Origin: Oscillospiraceae bacterium
GTDB taxonomy: Bacteria; Bacillota; Clostridia; Oscillospirales; Ruminococcaceae
Assembly (NCBI GenBank): GCA_900762805.1
Contig: CAAFHY010000147.1
Coordinates: forward strand, 1 to 13,111
Reading direction: 5' to 3'
Length of the DNA: 13,111 nt
Below the pieces are notes generated by a model. It did no database searches. It was not told the DNA's origin and was given only the letters and a program-made list of their open reading frames with translations. A program made the position numbers and the translations under genes. Positions 5,631-13,111 of this stretch are shown one piece after another; the first letter of the stretch is position 1; every line of letters starts with the position of its first letter.

Positions 5631-6595
5631 AGGATCTGCTGCTTCTGATCAACCCCAAGGCGGGCCGAAGGGTCGTCCGCAACAAGCTGATGGATATCGC
5701 CGATCTCTTTATCAAGGAGGGCTACGCGGTGGCCATCTATATCACACAGGGCTCCGGCGATGCCACCCGCTATGTCGCCAAGCACGGCGACGGCTACGAT
5801 CTGGTCGTCTGCTGCGGCGGCGACGGCACGCTCAGCGAAACAGTCAACGGGCTGGCGCAGCTCAAGCGGCCGCCGGCCGTCGGCTATATTTCGGGCGGCA
5901 CCACCAACGATGTCGGCTTCAGCCTTCATCTGCCGTTCGAGATGAACAGGGCCGCTGAGACGGCGGTGCGCGGTCAGCCGATGCCGTGGGATATCGGCCT
6001 GTTCAACGGCGACCGCTATTTCTGCTATGTGGCGGCCTTCGGGCTGTTCACCGAGGTGACCTATGCCACCGACCAGCAGGCCAAGAACGCGCTCGGCCGC
6101 ACGGCTTATCTTCTTCAGGGGGCGCGGTCGCTCAGCTCGGTCAAAAGCACCCACATTACGCTCGACTGCGACGGTCAGACCATTGAGGACGACTACATCC
6201 TGTTCATGATGAGCAACACCGTTTCAGTGGGCGGCTTCCGCACGGTATTCAGCGAGCTGCCCCGTCTGGACGACGGCCTGTTCGAGGTTCTGCTGGTCAA
6301 GCGGCCGCGCACGCTGGAGGATCTGAACCATGTTACCAACATCCTGCTGCAGCTGGAGAGCGTCGATGAGATCGACTCAGAATTCATAACGGTCCTGCGC
6401 GGCAAAAAGGTGCGCATCCGCACCGACCATCCCGTCGCGTGGACCATCGACGGCGAATACGGCGGCGAGACAACCGACGTCGCCATCGAGGTCTGCCCGC
6501 AGATGCTGACCATCATGACGGGCGACCCTGAAAAAGTCGGAGACCGCCGCTCGCTGCTCTCGCGCATCTTCCGCCCCCAAAGAAAAACGGAGTGA
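5627..6595 (+). CDS. YegS/DagK-type diacylglycerol (lipid) kinase family protein
   Basis: The 322-residue protein has the DAGK catalytic fold: NPKAG (9-13), the nucleotide-binding GGDGTLSETVNG (64-75), SGGTTNDVG (89-97; the family's GTxNDFA position), and near the C-terminus TIDGEYGGE (273-281), whose D-G-E is the conserved second catalytic motif. Members phosphorylate diacylglycerol or related lipids with ATP, recycling diacylglycerol from membrane and lipoteichoic-acid turnover; the precise lipid here is unknown, so I give no symbol. The ATG overlaps the rarA stop codon by 4 bases, with AAAGGAGAG 7 bases upstream. An in-frame ATG at 5588 lies inside rarA and has no matching ribosome binding site. 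No membrane span is evident, as is usual for soluble DagK proteins that bind the membrane surface. Confidence 0.9.
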   Translation: MKDLLLLINPKAGRRVVRNKLMDIADLFIKEGYAVAIYITQGSGDATRYVAKHGDGYDLVVCCGGDGTLSETVNGLAQLKRPPAVGYISGGTTNDVGFSLHLPFEMNRAAETAVRGQPMPWDIGLFNGDRYFCYVAAFGLFTEVTYATDQQAKNALGRTAYLLQGARSLSSVKSTHITLDCDGQTIEDDYILFMMSNTVSVGGFRTVFSELPRLDDGLFEVLLVKRPRTLEDLNHVTNILLQLESVDEIDSEFITVLRGKKVRIRTDHPVAWTIDGEYGGETTDVAIEVCPQMLTIMTGDPEKVGDRRSLLSRIFRPQRKTE

Positions 6596-6659
6596 CGCAT
6601 CGGGAAGCGGCTCCGATTGAAGATATAAAAACAGCCCTGAGAGGGCAGAGGGAAGTTCT

Positions 6660-7856
6660 GTGAATAAAACCGTCAATTTCAGGTTCAGTCTTGTCATGAT
6701 CTTTTACTTCGCGGCCTACGCCGCAACGATGGCCTTTGCCTCGTCCTATCTGCTGCACAAGGGGCTGAGCGACGGCATGATCGGCGTCTTTTTCGCCGGG
6801 TTCAATATCCTGTCGGTGTTCGGGCAGTCGCTGGTGGCCGGCTTTATCCAGAGGCACCCCCGCGTCGAGGTCAAGGATGTCGGCACCGTGCTGGCACTGG
6901 CCGCGGCGGCCTTCTCGGTCGGACTGATCTTTGCCAAAAGCCCGGCAGCCGTCCTGCTGTTCGCCACCGCCGCGTTCACCATGCTGCAGACGCTGCTGCC
7001 GCTCACCAATGTGCTGGCCTTTGTGTATGAGGACTGCGGCGCGCCCGCCAACTACGGCTTTGCCCGCGGCTGCGGCGGGCTGTCCTACGCCGTCATGGGG
7101 CTGGTGCTGGGCCGCATCATCACCCGTACATCGGAGGATATCCTGCCCTTTACCTATATCCTGTTCGGACTGCTGCTGGCCGCCGTGCTGTGGAGCTACC
7201 GCCGCCCGCCGGTGTCCGGCGCGACGGGGCCGGTAAAGCCGGCCGTCCGCAGTCAGATATCGGTGCCGGCCTTCATGAAAAAGTATAAGCGGCTGACGGT
7301 GCTGCTGACGGCCATCCTGCTCGTCTATGTCAGCCACAACATCATCAACAACTATCTCATCCAGATCATTACCGACGTCGGCGGTACCAACGCCGACATG
7401 GGCACGGCCGTCTTTCTGGCCTCGCTGTTCGAGCTGCCGATGATGGCGGCCTATTCGCTGCTGATCCGCCGCTTCAGCGACGGCTGCCTGCTGCGTCTGT
7501 CGCTGCTGGCCTTTCTTGCCAAGCATATCATTACCACCTTTGCGGCCAGTGTCGGCATGATCTACCTTGCCCAGACCTTTCATATGCTGTCCTTCGGCCT
7601 GTTTATGCCGGCCGCCGTGTCCTATATCAAGGCGCAGGTCGAGCCGGAGGATATCGTCCGCGGCCAGTCGATGCTGACGGTGTTCATGACGCTCAGCAAC
7701 ATTGTGGCCTCGCTGGCCGGCGGCGCGCTGCTGGAGGCCACGAGCGTTCACAGCACCATGCTGATCGTTGGGGTCGTTACCGTCGCCGGTGTGGCGGTGG
7801 CGCTGCCGGCCATCGTGGACAGCCGGGCAGAAAAGAAGGCCGGAAAAACGGCTTAG
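6660..7856 (+). CDS. MFS transporter, 12 membrane segments, substrate unknown
   Basis: The 398-residue product is hydrophobic throughout, with about twelve membrane segments in two halves joined by a basic loop near residue 190-215 (YRRPP to KKYKR). The start of the protein (FSLVMIFYFAAYAATMAFASSYLLHKGLSDGMIG in spirit) and the loop FARGCGGLSYAVMG, comparable to the conserved YGxxRxxGSxGY region, place it among LacY/nucleoside-symporter-like (MFS_1-like) members. The substrate cannot be told from sequence. It uses a GTG start with CAGAGGGAAG (6646-6655) about 4 bases upstream. The gap from the kinase is 64 bases, without a strong terminator (only short hairpins at 6599-6617 and 6634-6646), so co-transcription with the glyA cluster is likely but not proven. 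Confidence 0.85.
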   Translation: MNKTVNFRFSLVMIFYFAAYAATMAFASSYLLHKGLSDGMIGVFFAGFNILSVFGQSLVAGFIQRHPRVEVKDVGTVLALAAAAFSVGLIFAKSPAAVLLFATAAFTMLQTLLPLTNVLAFVYEDCGAPANYGFARGCGGLSYAVMGLVLGRIITRTSEDILPFTYILFGLLLAAVLWSYRRPPVSGATGPVKPAVRSQISVPAFMKKYKRLTVLLTAILLVYVSHNIINNYLIQIITDVGGTNADMGTAVFLASLFELPMMAAYSLLIRRFSDGCLLRLSLLAFLAKHIITTFAASVGMIYLAQTFHMLSFGLFMPAAVSYIKAQVEPEDIVRGQSMLTVFMTLSNIVASLAGGALLEATSVHSTMLIVGVVTVAGVAVALPAIVDSRAEKKAGKTA

Positions 7857-7887
7857 CATTTTGCACCCAGGACGCCATGCATTTTTT

Positions 7888-7915
7888 CAGCGCCCCGCCG
7901 AAAGGCGGGGCGCTG
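7888..7915 (+). terminator. Strong hairpin after the MFS gene, probable terminator without a U-tract
   Basis: A perfect 12-bp stem (7888-7899 / 7904-7915, CAGCGCCCCGCC and its complement) capped by a GAAA tetraloop begins 32 bases after the MFS stop. A run of six T precedes rather than follows it, so classic U-tract release is not obvious on either strand; an mRNA 3'-end-protecting role is the alternative. Confidence 0.55.
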
Positions 7916-8265
7916 TCTGGCACTCTTGGGACGCTTCGGGCGGCAGCCCAGGCGGATGCCGCCGTTGCCGGGCGGCCCGTCCCTCTTTCGAAATGTCCTG
8001 CGGCTGCCGGCCGCCCCTGTTGCCGCCCTGCGCTGCCGGGGATTATTTGCGGAAAGCCCGGCTGCGCCCAACAAACGGCTTTGACGCGGATCTGCACCGC
8101 CGGGGATCATTTTTGCGCCGCTGGGCAGGGCTTGGCTTCTTGGGACGAGCCTTGAACCCTCACGGTCCATTTTGCATAACAGGATGTGTAATATAGCTGG
8201 AATATACAAATAGTATTGCGATATGCCCTGCGCGCGCCGCCCTGCCTGCTTCCGGCAGAAAAAAG
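7916..8265. other. Gene-free stretch between MFS gene and typA promoter
   Basis: No frame here has a plausible start site or family-like composition; translations are Arg/Pro/Cys-rich noise. A/T content rises sharply after about 8160. A possible weak promoter, TTGAAC (8152-8157) with 17-base spacing to CATAAC (8175-8180), could start a short transcript, and CTGCC-7-GGCAG (about 8243-8258) could form a small hairpin. I recognise no RNA family. Confidence 0.4.
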
Positions 8266-8294
8266 TTGCAATCGCTCCGCCGGTATAATATAAT
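8266..8294 (+). promoter_or_regulatory. Strong promoter of typA
   Basis: TTGCAA (8266-8271), a 17-base spacer and TATAAT (8289-8294). A second, overlapping TATAAT lies at 8284-8289 but is only 12 bases from the -35. Transcription would start near 8301, leaving a leader of about 28 bases. Confidence 0.8.
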
Positions 8295-8328
8295 ATAAAG
8301 GTTGTGTTTAAGAAAGGCGGAGATAGCT

Positions 8329-10167
8329 TTGAAAGATCAATCCATTCGTAATGTTGCCATTATCGCACACGTCGATCACGGCAAGACCACCCTTGTTGAC
8401 GAAATGCTCAAGCAGGGCGGCGTCTGGCGCGATAATCAGACGGTGGCCGACCGTGTGATGGACAGCGGCGACCTTGAAAGGGAGCGCGGCATCACCATAC
8501 TGGCCAAAAATACGGCCATCAATTATAAAAACATCAAAATCAATATCGTCGATACCCCCGGCCACGCCGACTTCGGCGGCGAGGTCGAGCGCATTCTCAA
8601 GATGGTCAACGGTGTTATCCTGCTGGTCGATGCCGCCGAGGGTCCCATGCCTCAGACCCGCTTTGTGCTGTCGCGCGCGCTGGAGCTGGGGCACCGCGTC
8701 ATCGTCGTCATCAATAAGATCGACCGGCCCGACCAGCGCATCAAGGAGGTCATCGATGAGGTGCTGGAGCTGCTGATCGACCTCAACGCCACCGACGATC
8801 AGCTTGACAGCCCCATGCTGTTCTGCTCGGCCCGGCAGGGCACCGCCAGCTTTTCTCCCGATGTGCCCGGCACCGACCTTCGGCCGCTGCTCGATACCAT
8901 TGTCGATTATATCCCGGCGCCCGACGCCGACACCGACAAGCCTTTCCAGATGCTGGTGTCCTCCATCGACTACAATGACTTTGTCGGCCGCATCGCCATC
9001 GGCCGCATCGAGCGCGGCACCGTCCGGCAAAATCAGGAGGTCACGGTCTGCAACTACCATGAGCAGGGGCAGCGGCCGGCCAAGCGCATCAAGGCCACCA
9101 ACATCTATATGTTTGACGGGCTGTCCCGCACTGCCGTTGCCCAGGCGACGGCGGGCAACATCATCGCTTTGTCGGGCATTCCCGATATCACCATCGGCGA
9201 CACGGTCTGCGATGTCGCCTGCCCTGAGCCGCTGCATTTTGTGAAGATATCCGCGCCGACAATGGAGATGACCTTTTCGGTCAACGACAGTCCCTTCGCC
9301 GGCCGCGAGGGCAAATATGTCACCTCGCGCAACCTGCGCGACCGCCTGATGCGCGAGACGCTCAAGGATGTTTCGCTGCGCGTCAGCGAGACCGACTCGA
9401 CCGACGCCTTTGCCGTCGCCGGCCGCGGCGAGATGCACCTTTCCATCCTTATCGAGACGATGCGGCGCGAGGGCTATGAGTTTCAGGTATCGCCGCCCCG
9501 TATGCTCAACAAGACCATCGACGGCAAGCTGTGCGAGCCGATCGAGCGGCTGGTGGTCGATGTGCCGGCTGACAGCGTAGGCGCCGTCATTGAAAAGCTG
9601 GGGGCGCGCAAAGCCGAGCTGCTCGACATGACCCCCGTCGGAAGCCGCATGAAGCTGCAGTTTCTGGTGCCCTCCCGCGGGCTGATCGGCTACCGCAACG
9701 AGCTGCTGACGGACACCAAGGGCGAGGGCATCATGGCCTCGGTTTTTGAGTGCTACCAGCCCATGAAGGGCGAGATCGTCCGCCGCAGCACCGGCAGCCT
9801 TGTCGCCTTTGAGACGGGTGAGGCGGTGGCCTACGGCCTTTACGGCGCGCAGGAACGCGGCGTGCTGTTTATCTCGCCGGGCACTGAGGTCTACGCCGGC
9901 ATGATCGTCGGCTATTCGCCCAAGAGCGACGACCTCTCGGTCAACGTCTGCAAGCGCAAGCAGCTCACCAACATGCGCGCCGCCGGCAGCGACGAGGCGC
10001 TGCGCCTGACGCCGCCGACCGTTTACAGCCTCGAACAGTGTCTGGAATTTCTGGCCGATGACGAGCTGCTGGAGGTCACGCCCAGGAGCCTGCGCCTGAG
10101 AAAGCGCCTGCTCAGCCACGCCGACCGTATGCGGCTGGCCTCGCAGAAGAAGAACAGCAGGGTGTAA
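8329..10167 (+). CDS. typA: Ribosome-associated translational GTPase TypA/BipA
   Basis: The 612-residue GTPase of the EF-G/LepA superfamily acts on the ribosome (50S assembly and stress adaptation in other bacteria). The G domain shows G1 AHVDHGKTT (13-21), G2 RGITI (53-57), G3 DTPGH (75-79), G4 NKID (129-132) and a G5-like CSARQG. EF-G domain III/V-like parts follow ([43 protein letters not shown]), then the TypA-specific C-terminal domain ([51 protein letters not shown]). I place the start at TTG 8329: AAAGGCGGAG (8313-8322) is correctly spaced and the resulting [13 protein letters not shown] matches family N-termini. The gene stands alone behind its own strong promoter. Length is typical (about 610). 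Very confident. Confidence 0.97.
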   Translation: MKDQSIRNVAIIAHVDHGKTTLVDEMLKQGGVWRDNQTVADRVMDSGDLERERGITILAKNTAINYKNIKINIVDTPGHADFGGEVERILKMVNGVILLVDAAEGPMPQTRFVLSRALELGHRVIVVINKIDRPDQRIKEVIDEVLELLIDLNATDDQLDSPMLFCSARQGTASFSPDVPGTDLRPLLDTIVDYIPAPDADTDKPFQMLVSSIDYNDFVGRIAIGRIERGTVRQNQEVTVCNYHEQGQRPAKRIKATNIYMFDGLSRTAVAQATAGNIIALSGIPDITIGDTVCDVACPEPLHFVKISAPTMEMTFSVNDSPFAGREGKYVTSRNLRDRLMRETLKDVSLRVSETDSTDAFAVAGRGEMHLSILIETMRREGYEFQVSPPRMLNKTIDGKLCEPIERLVVDVPADSVGAVIEKLGARKAELLDMTPVGSRMKLQFLVPSRGLIGYRNELLTDTKGEGIMASVFECYQPMKGEIVRRSTGSLVAFETGEAVAYGLYGAQERGVLFISPGTEVYAGMIVGYSPKSDDLSVNVCKRKQLTNMRAAGSDEALRLTPPTVYSLEQCLEFLADDELLEVTPRSLRLRKRLLSHADRMRLASQKKNSRV

Positions 10168-10245
10168 CGACGCGGGCCGGACAAGGCAGCTCCGCTTCCC
10201 GCCGCGGGGGCATTAAAGTGCTCCGCGCCGTGCGGAATTTGCAGG

Positions 10246-10262
10246 GGACCCCGCAAGGGTCC
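10246..10262. repeat. Small hairpin downstream of typA
   Basis: GGACCC (10246-10251) and GGGTCC (10257-10262) form a 6-bp stem with a 5-base loop, about 80 bases after the typA stop. No U-tract follows, so it is unlikely to terminate by itself. Confidence 0.35.
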
Positions 10263-10359
10263 GGGCCGGGCGGAGAGAAATGCGCCGTGCGGCCGGAGCC
10301 TGCCGCAGAAGGGCAGGGAACCGCGCTGCACTCATGAGCCGATATCTGATAGCAAACGA

Positions 10360-10389
10360 CAGCCGGCCCGCTTTTCAGCGGGCCGGCTG
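10360..10389. terminator. Terminator between typA and pepF
   Basis: A perfect 13-bp stem (10360-10372 / 10377-10389, CAGCCGGCCCGCT and its complement) with a TTTC loop. The plus strand continues TGCTGTCTCTCTGTTTTC (moderately U-rich) and the minus strand TCGTTTGC. It probably ends typA transcription from the left and backs up pepF termination from the right. Confidence 0.7.
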
Positions 10390-10408
10390 TGCTGTCTCTC
10401 TGTTTTCT

Positions 10409-10426
10409 GCCGCCCGAAGGGGCGGC
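10409..10426 (-). terminator. Secondary hairpin after pepF
   Basis: GCCGCCC (10409-10415) and GGGCGGC (10420-10426) form a 7-bp stem with a 4-base loop, 30 bases beyond the pepF stop on the minus strand. Neither side has a proper U-tract, so its role in termination is uncertain. Confidence 0.4.
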
Positions 10427-10455
10427 CTCTGACGGAAAAGGGCTGTGGGGTGCCT

Positions 10456-12231
10456 TTACAGTGCCTCGAACTGATCGAGCGCGTCCTTGAAGGAAGCCAT
10501 GCAGGCAGTGAAGGCGTCCTTCTTGGTGAGATCGACGCCGGCCAGCTTGAGCAGCTCAACGGGGCTGTCGCTGCCGCCGGAGGAGAGGAACCGGAAATAA
10601 TCCTCAACGGCCGGTGCGCCCTCGTTATAGATGCGCTCGGCGATCGAGACGGCCGAGATGATGCCGGTGGCATACTTGTAGACATAGAAGGCGCGGTAGA
10701 AATGCGGGATGCGCGCCCACTCGTAGGCGATCTCAGGGTCGGAGACCACCGAGCGGCCATAGTATTTCTTGTTGAGGTCATAATAGACCTTGCAGAGAGA
10801 ATCCTTGGTGAGCGGTTCGCCCTTTTCGGCCATTTCATGCGCCAGATATTCAAATTCGGCGAACTGCGTCTGGCGGAACATGGTGCCCTTGAGCGTATCA
10901 AGATAATAGGACAGCAGGTATTTCTTGAGCCTGTTGTCGTCCGTTGTCTTGAGCAGATGCTTGATGAGCAGGATCTCGTTGACGGTGCTGGCGACCTCGG
11001 CCACGAAGATGCGGTAGTCGGCCTTTTCCTGCGGCTGGCTGCGCTCGGAGTGGTAGGAGTGCATGGCGTGCCCCAGCTCGTGCGCGATGGTAAAGACGTC
11101 GCTGGTGGTGGGCTGGTAGTTGAGCAGCACATAGGGGTGCTTGAGGCCGTAGACGCTGATGGAATAAGCGCCGCTGCGCTTGCCGGCTGTTTCCTCAACG
11201 TCGATCCAGCCCTCGTCATGCGCTTGCTGCAGAAGCGCCTGATAGCGCTCGCCCAGCGGGGCCAGCCCCTCCTTTACGACCTTGAAGGCGTCCTCATAGT
11301 CGAGCTTGAGCTCGGCGTCCTCAACGGTGGCGGTGTAGATGTCGTACATATGCTGCGATTTGAGCCCCAGCAGCTGCTTGCGGATGCGGTAGTAGCGGTG
11401 CAGCAGCGGCAGGCCCTTGTGGACGCTGCTGATGAGGTTCTTATAGACCTTGACATCGACGTCCTCGTTAGCCAGCGCCATTTCAAGGCAGCTGCCGTAA
11501 CGGCGGGTGCGGGCGAGGAACACGTCCTTGTTGATGTTGCCGATATAGGCGGCTGTGATGGTGTTGATAAGGCTGATGTAGGCCTTGTAGTAGGATTGGA
11601 AGGCTGCCTTGCGGACGCGGCGGTCAGGCGAGCGCAGCGCCAGCCCGTAGCTTCCGTGCGTCAGCGTTTCCTTTTTGCCGCCCACCGTGATGGTCGGGAA
11701 GGGGAAGTCGGCGTTGTCGATCATGGTGAAGATCTGCCGGTAGCCGTCAAAGATCTGGCTCTCCTGCGAGAGGACGGTTTCCGTCTCCTTGGAGAGGACG
11801 TGCGCCTTCATTTTGATGAGCTGGCGCAGCGTGTAGTCGTAATCGCTCAGGCTGGGGTCGGCGGCAAGGGCCTCCAGCGTCTTGACGGGCAGGGCGGTCA
11901 GCTCAGGCGTGACAAAGGCAGTGGCGCCCGCAAGCTTCATTTCCAGCATATCCGAGCGTGCCTGCAGCGCTGTGTATTCGGAGTTACGGGTGTCCTCATC
12001 GTGCTTCATATAAGCGTAGACGGCAAGGCGGCTCCCGTCGAGAGTGACCTCGTTGATTTTTTTCATGCACGCGAGCAGCGTGGCGGCGTCGCCCAGCTTG
12101 CCCTCATAGGCCGAAAAATCGAGCTTGGCCTCGACCTCGGCATAGGTCTTGTCCCAGTCAGCCTGGGAAGCAAAAATGTCCTCCGTGCGCCATTTGAGGT
12201 GCTCGGCGACATCGGTTCTTTCTTTTGCCAT
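10456..12231 (-). CDS. pepF: Oligoendopeptidase F (M3B zinc metallopeptidase)
   Basis: The 591-residue cytoplasmic metallopeptidase cleaves oligopeptides during peptide turnover. The zinc motif is H384-E385-L-G-H388 (HELGHAMHSYHS), with the third ligand most likely E412 in FVAEVASTVNE; E385 is the catalytic base. The N-terminal WRTEDIFASQADWD and the LTHGSYGLALRSPDRRVRKAAFQSYY segment are characteristic of PepF, as is the C-terminal YKYATGIISAVSIAERI with FLSSGGSDSPVELL. Length is normal (about 600). No signal peptide is seen. ATG 12231-12229 follows GGAGG with a 7-base gap on its strand. It is transcribed alone, divergent from the rhomboid-fold gene and convergent with typA. Confidence 0.97.
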   Translation of the reverse strand: MAKERTDVAEHLKWRTEDIFASQADWDKTYAEVEAKLDFSAYEGKLGDAATLLACMKKINEVTLDGSRLAVYAYMKHDEDTRNSEYTALQARSDMLEMKLAGATAFVTPELTALPVKTLEALAADPSLSDYDYTLRQLIKMKAHVLSKETETVLSQESQIFDGYRQIFTMIDNADFPFPTITVGGKKETLTHGSYGLALRSPDRRVRKAAFQSYYKAYISLINTITAAYIGNINKDVFLARTRRYGSCLEMALANEDVDVKVYKNLISSVHKGLPLLHRYYRIRKQLLGLKSQHMYDIYTATVEDAELKLDYEDAFKVVKEGLAPLGERYQALLQQAHDEGWIDVEETAGKRSGAYSISVYGLKHPYVLLNYQPTTSDVFTIAHELGHAMHSYHSERSQPQEKADYRIFVAEVASTVNEILLIKHLLKTTDDNRLKKYLLSYYLDTLKGTMFRQTQFAEFEYLAHEMAEKGEPLTKDSLCKVYYDLNKKYYGRSVVSDPEIAYEWARIPHFYRAFYVYKYATGIISAVSIAERIYNEGAPAVEDYFRFLSSGGSDSPVELLKLAGVDLTKKDAFTACMASFKDALDQFEAL

Positions 12232-12260
12232 AGTATAACCTCCAGAATTGATATGCGATT

Positions 12261-12289
12261 ATCATAGCACAAATGCCGCGGCGATACAA
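12261..12289 (-). promoter_or_regulatory. Promoter of pepF
   Basis: On the minus strand TTGTAT (12289-12284), a 17-base spacer and TATGAT (12266-12261), with TGC directly before the -10 as an extended element. Start near 12254, about 23 bases before the pepF ATG. Confidence 0.65.
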
Positions 12290-12344
12290 TCAAAAGTTTT
12301 GCGCGGGCGCTTTTGAGCGCGGGACCGGCGCGAACGGCCGGCTC

Positions 12345-12373
12345 TTGTATTTTTGCCGCCGATATTGTAAAAT
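12345..12373 (+). promoter_or_regulatory. Promoter of the rhomboid-fold gene
   Basis: TTGTAT (12345-12350), a 17-base spacer and TAAAAT (12368-12373). Start near 12380, right at the left arm of a 5'-leader hairpin (GGGGGC 12380-12385, loop of 6, GCCCCC 12392-12397). Confidence 0.65.
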
Positions 12374-12435
12374 AGACGCGGGGGCAAGATGGCCCCCTCT
12401 CTGTCCGACATTTCAGCACGAAGGAGTGTTTTATT

Positions 12436-13111
12436 ATGAAAGATCGCTGGCTTTACCGCCTTGAGCGCAGGCTCCCGTGGCTGGCCATTCCCAACCTCAT
12501 GCTCTATATCGTAGCCGGCACCGGCGTCGTCTACCTGTGCAGCCTGTTCTTTGAAAATGTCAACGCCTACACATGGCTCTCGATGGTGCCGTCACTGGTA
12601 GCCGAGGGGCAGGTCTGGCGGCTCATCACCTTTGTTTTTCTGCCGGAGACGAGCAACGTGTTCGCCCTGCTGCTGTCGCTCTATTTCTACTATATGATCG
12701 GCACGGCGCTGGAGGACAGCTGGGGCAGCTTCAATTTCACGCTTTATTACCTGCTCGGCATGGTCGGGGCCATTTTAGCATCGCTGTTTACCGGGTCGGC
12801 CACCAATTATTTTCTTAATCTGTCGCTCTTTTTCGCCTTTGCTATCCTGTATCCCAACGAGTATTTCAATCTCTTCTTTTTTATTCCCATCAAGGCTAAA
12901 TGGCTGGCTCTGCTCGACGCGGCACTGTATGTTTACCTGCTCATTTTCGGCGGCTGGGCGGACCGCGTCGCCCTACTGGCCTCACTGCTCAATCTGGCCA
13001 TCTTTTTCGGCGGCGATCTCATCCGCCGTATTCGGAACGGCGCGCGCTATTCCCGGCAGCGCCGCAATTTCCGCCGCGAGATGCATGAGAGCGACCGGCG
13101 CAATAATTACC
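12436..13111 (+). CDS. Rhomboid-fold integral membrane protein, probably not a protease (3' end outside window)
   Basis: The frame is open from ATG 12436 to the window end (225 codons, no stop), after AAGGAGTG (12421-12428). The N-terminus is basic (MKDRWLYRLERRLPW), followed by about six hydrophobic segments and a basic hydrophilic tail (IRRIRNGARYSRQRRNFRRE). EGQVWRLITFVFLPE and IGTALEDSWGSFNFTLYYLLGMVG resemble the conserved WR-T and E-xWG regions of rhomboids. However, the His/Asn cluster of helix 2 is absent (PETSN instead), and the catalytic GxSG is replaced by LNLSLFF; no AHxGG-type His motif is visible in the part present. Many Clostridia encode such rhomboid-like proteins with NLSLFFAFA and IPIKAKW motifs and, in some, a C-terminal zinc-ribbon-like tail, which would lie beyond this window. 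Function unknown. The rhomboid-fold call is fairly good; loss of protease activity is inferred. Confidence 0.8.
   Translation, partial: MKDRWLYRLERRLPWLAIPNLMLYIVAGTGVVYLCSLFFENVNAYTWLSMVPSLVAEGQVWRLITFVFLPETSNVFALLLSLYFYYMIGTALEDSWGSFNFTLYYLLGMVGAILASLFTGSATNYFLNLSLFFAFAILYPNEYFNLFFFIPIKAKWLALLDAALYVYLLIFGGWADRVALLASLLNLAIFFGGDLIRRIRNGARYSRQRRNFRREMHESDRRNNY

Noticed and set aside
6599..6646. Terminator between the lipid kinase and MFS genes
   Set aside because: Only two 5-bp stems (6599-6603/6613-6617 and 6634-6638/6642-6646) are present and neither is followed by a U-tract.
6513..7859. A 448-codon minus-strand open frame opposite the MFS gene
   Set aside because: Gln/His/Gly-rich noise opposite membrane-segment codons; no ribosome binding site.
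7877..8196. Open frames between the MFS gene and typA as a hypothetical gene
   Set aside because: They start within or beside the GAAA hairpin, lack ribosome binding sites, and read as Pro/Arg/Cys-rich noise in all frames.
8302..8328. Upstream TTG start for TypA at 8302
   Set aside because: It would coincide with the transcription start and include the ribosome binding site; the TTG at 8329 has correct spacing and matches family N-termini.
8308..10119. A 603-codon open frame antisense to typA
   Set aside because: Shadow of a GC-rich conserved gene; no start signal, no recognisable domain, and composition mirrors the sense codons.
10450..12267. A 605-codon plus-strand open frame opposite pepF
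   Set aside because: Antisense to a complete PepF with an intact HExxH motif; the hydrophobic Val/Leu/Asp-rich translation is the mirror of its codons.

Overview
The window is a GC-rich (in coding regions strongly G/C at third positions) bacterial chromosome segment with compact housekeeping genes, AGGAGG-type ribosome binding sites and clear sigma-A type promoters (TTGnnn-17-TAtaaT, several with an extended TGn). The gene set (DUF1292 protein, ECF-type thiamine transporter ThiT under a TPP riboswitch, oligoendopeptidase F, an inactive rhomboid-fold protein typical of Clostridia) points to Bacillota, class Clostridia, most likely a gut Oscillospirales-type organism (Faecalibacterium/Gemmiger-like). 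This placement is inferred from family knowledge, not from a search.

Layout: (1) 1-305, the 3' part of a DUF1292 gene carrying an in-frame TAA stop, followed by a terminator. (2) 306-1047, a long region without a convincing protein gene. It holds two good promoters and, at about 802-960, a segment that looks like a structured RNA. (3) 1048-1443, cytidine deaminase cdd, sharing a bidirectional terminator with (4) the minus-strand thiT gene, whose leader carries a complete TPP riboswitch and intrinsic terminator. (5) nth (endonuclease III) lies just upstream of thiT on the same strand. (6) From 3117 a plus-strand cluster glyA - rarA - YegS/DagK-type lipid kinase - MFS transporter runs to 7856 with tight spacing, including a 4-nt ATGA overlap. 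(7) A gap of about 470 bp leads to the monocistronic GTPase gene typA (TTG start, strong promoter). (8) pepF on the minus strand converges on typA across a hairpin-rich gap. (9) Divergent from pepF, a rhomboid-fold membrane protein gene runs off the right edge.

Functionally the window is mostly core metabolism and maintenance: pyrimidine salvage (cdd), thiamine uptake (thiT), base excision repair (nth), one-carbon supply (glyA), replication-fork maintenance (rarA), lipid phosphorylation, ribosome-associated GTPase (typA) and intracellular peptide turnover (pepF). I see no mobile element, CRISPR array, phage gene or toxin-antitoxin pair. The parts most worth a second look are the candidate structured RNA upstream of cdd, the interrupted DUF1292 gene, the face-to-face nth/glyA promoters, and the rhomboid-like protein that lacks the protease residues.
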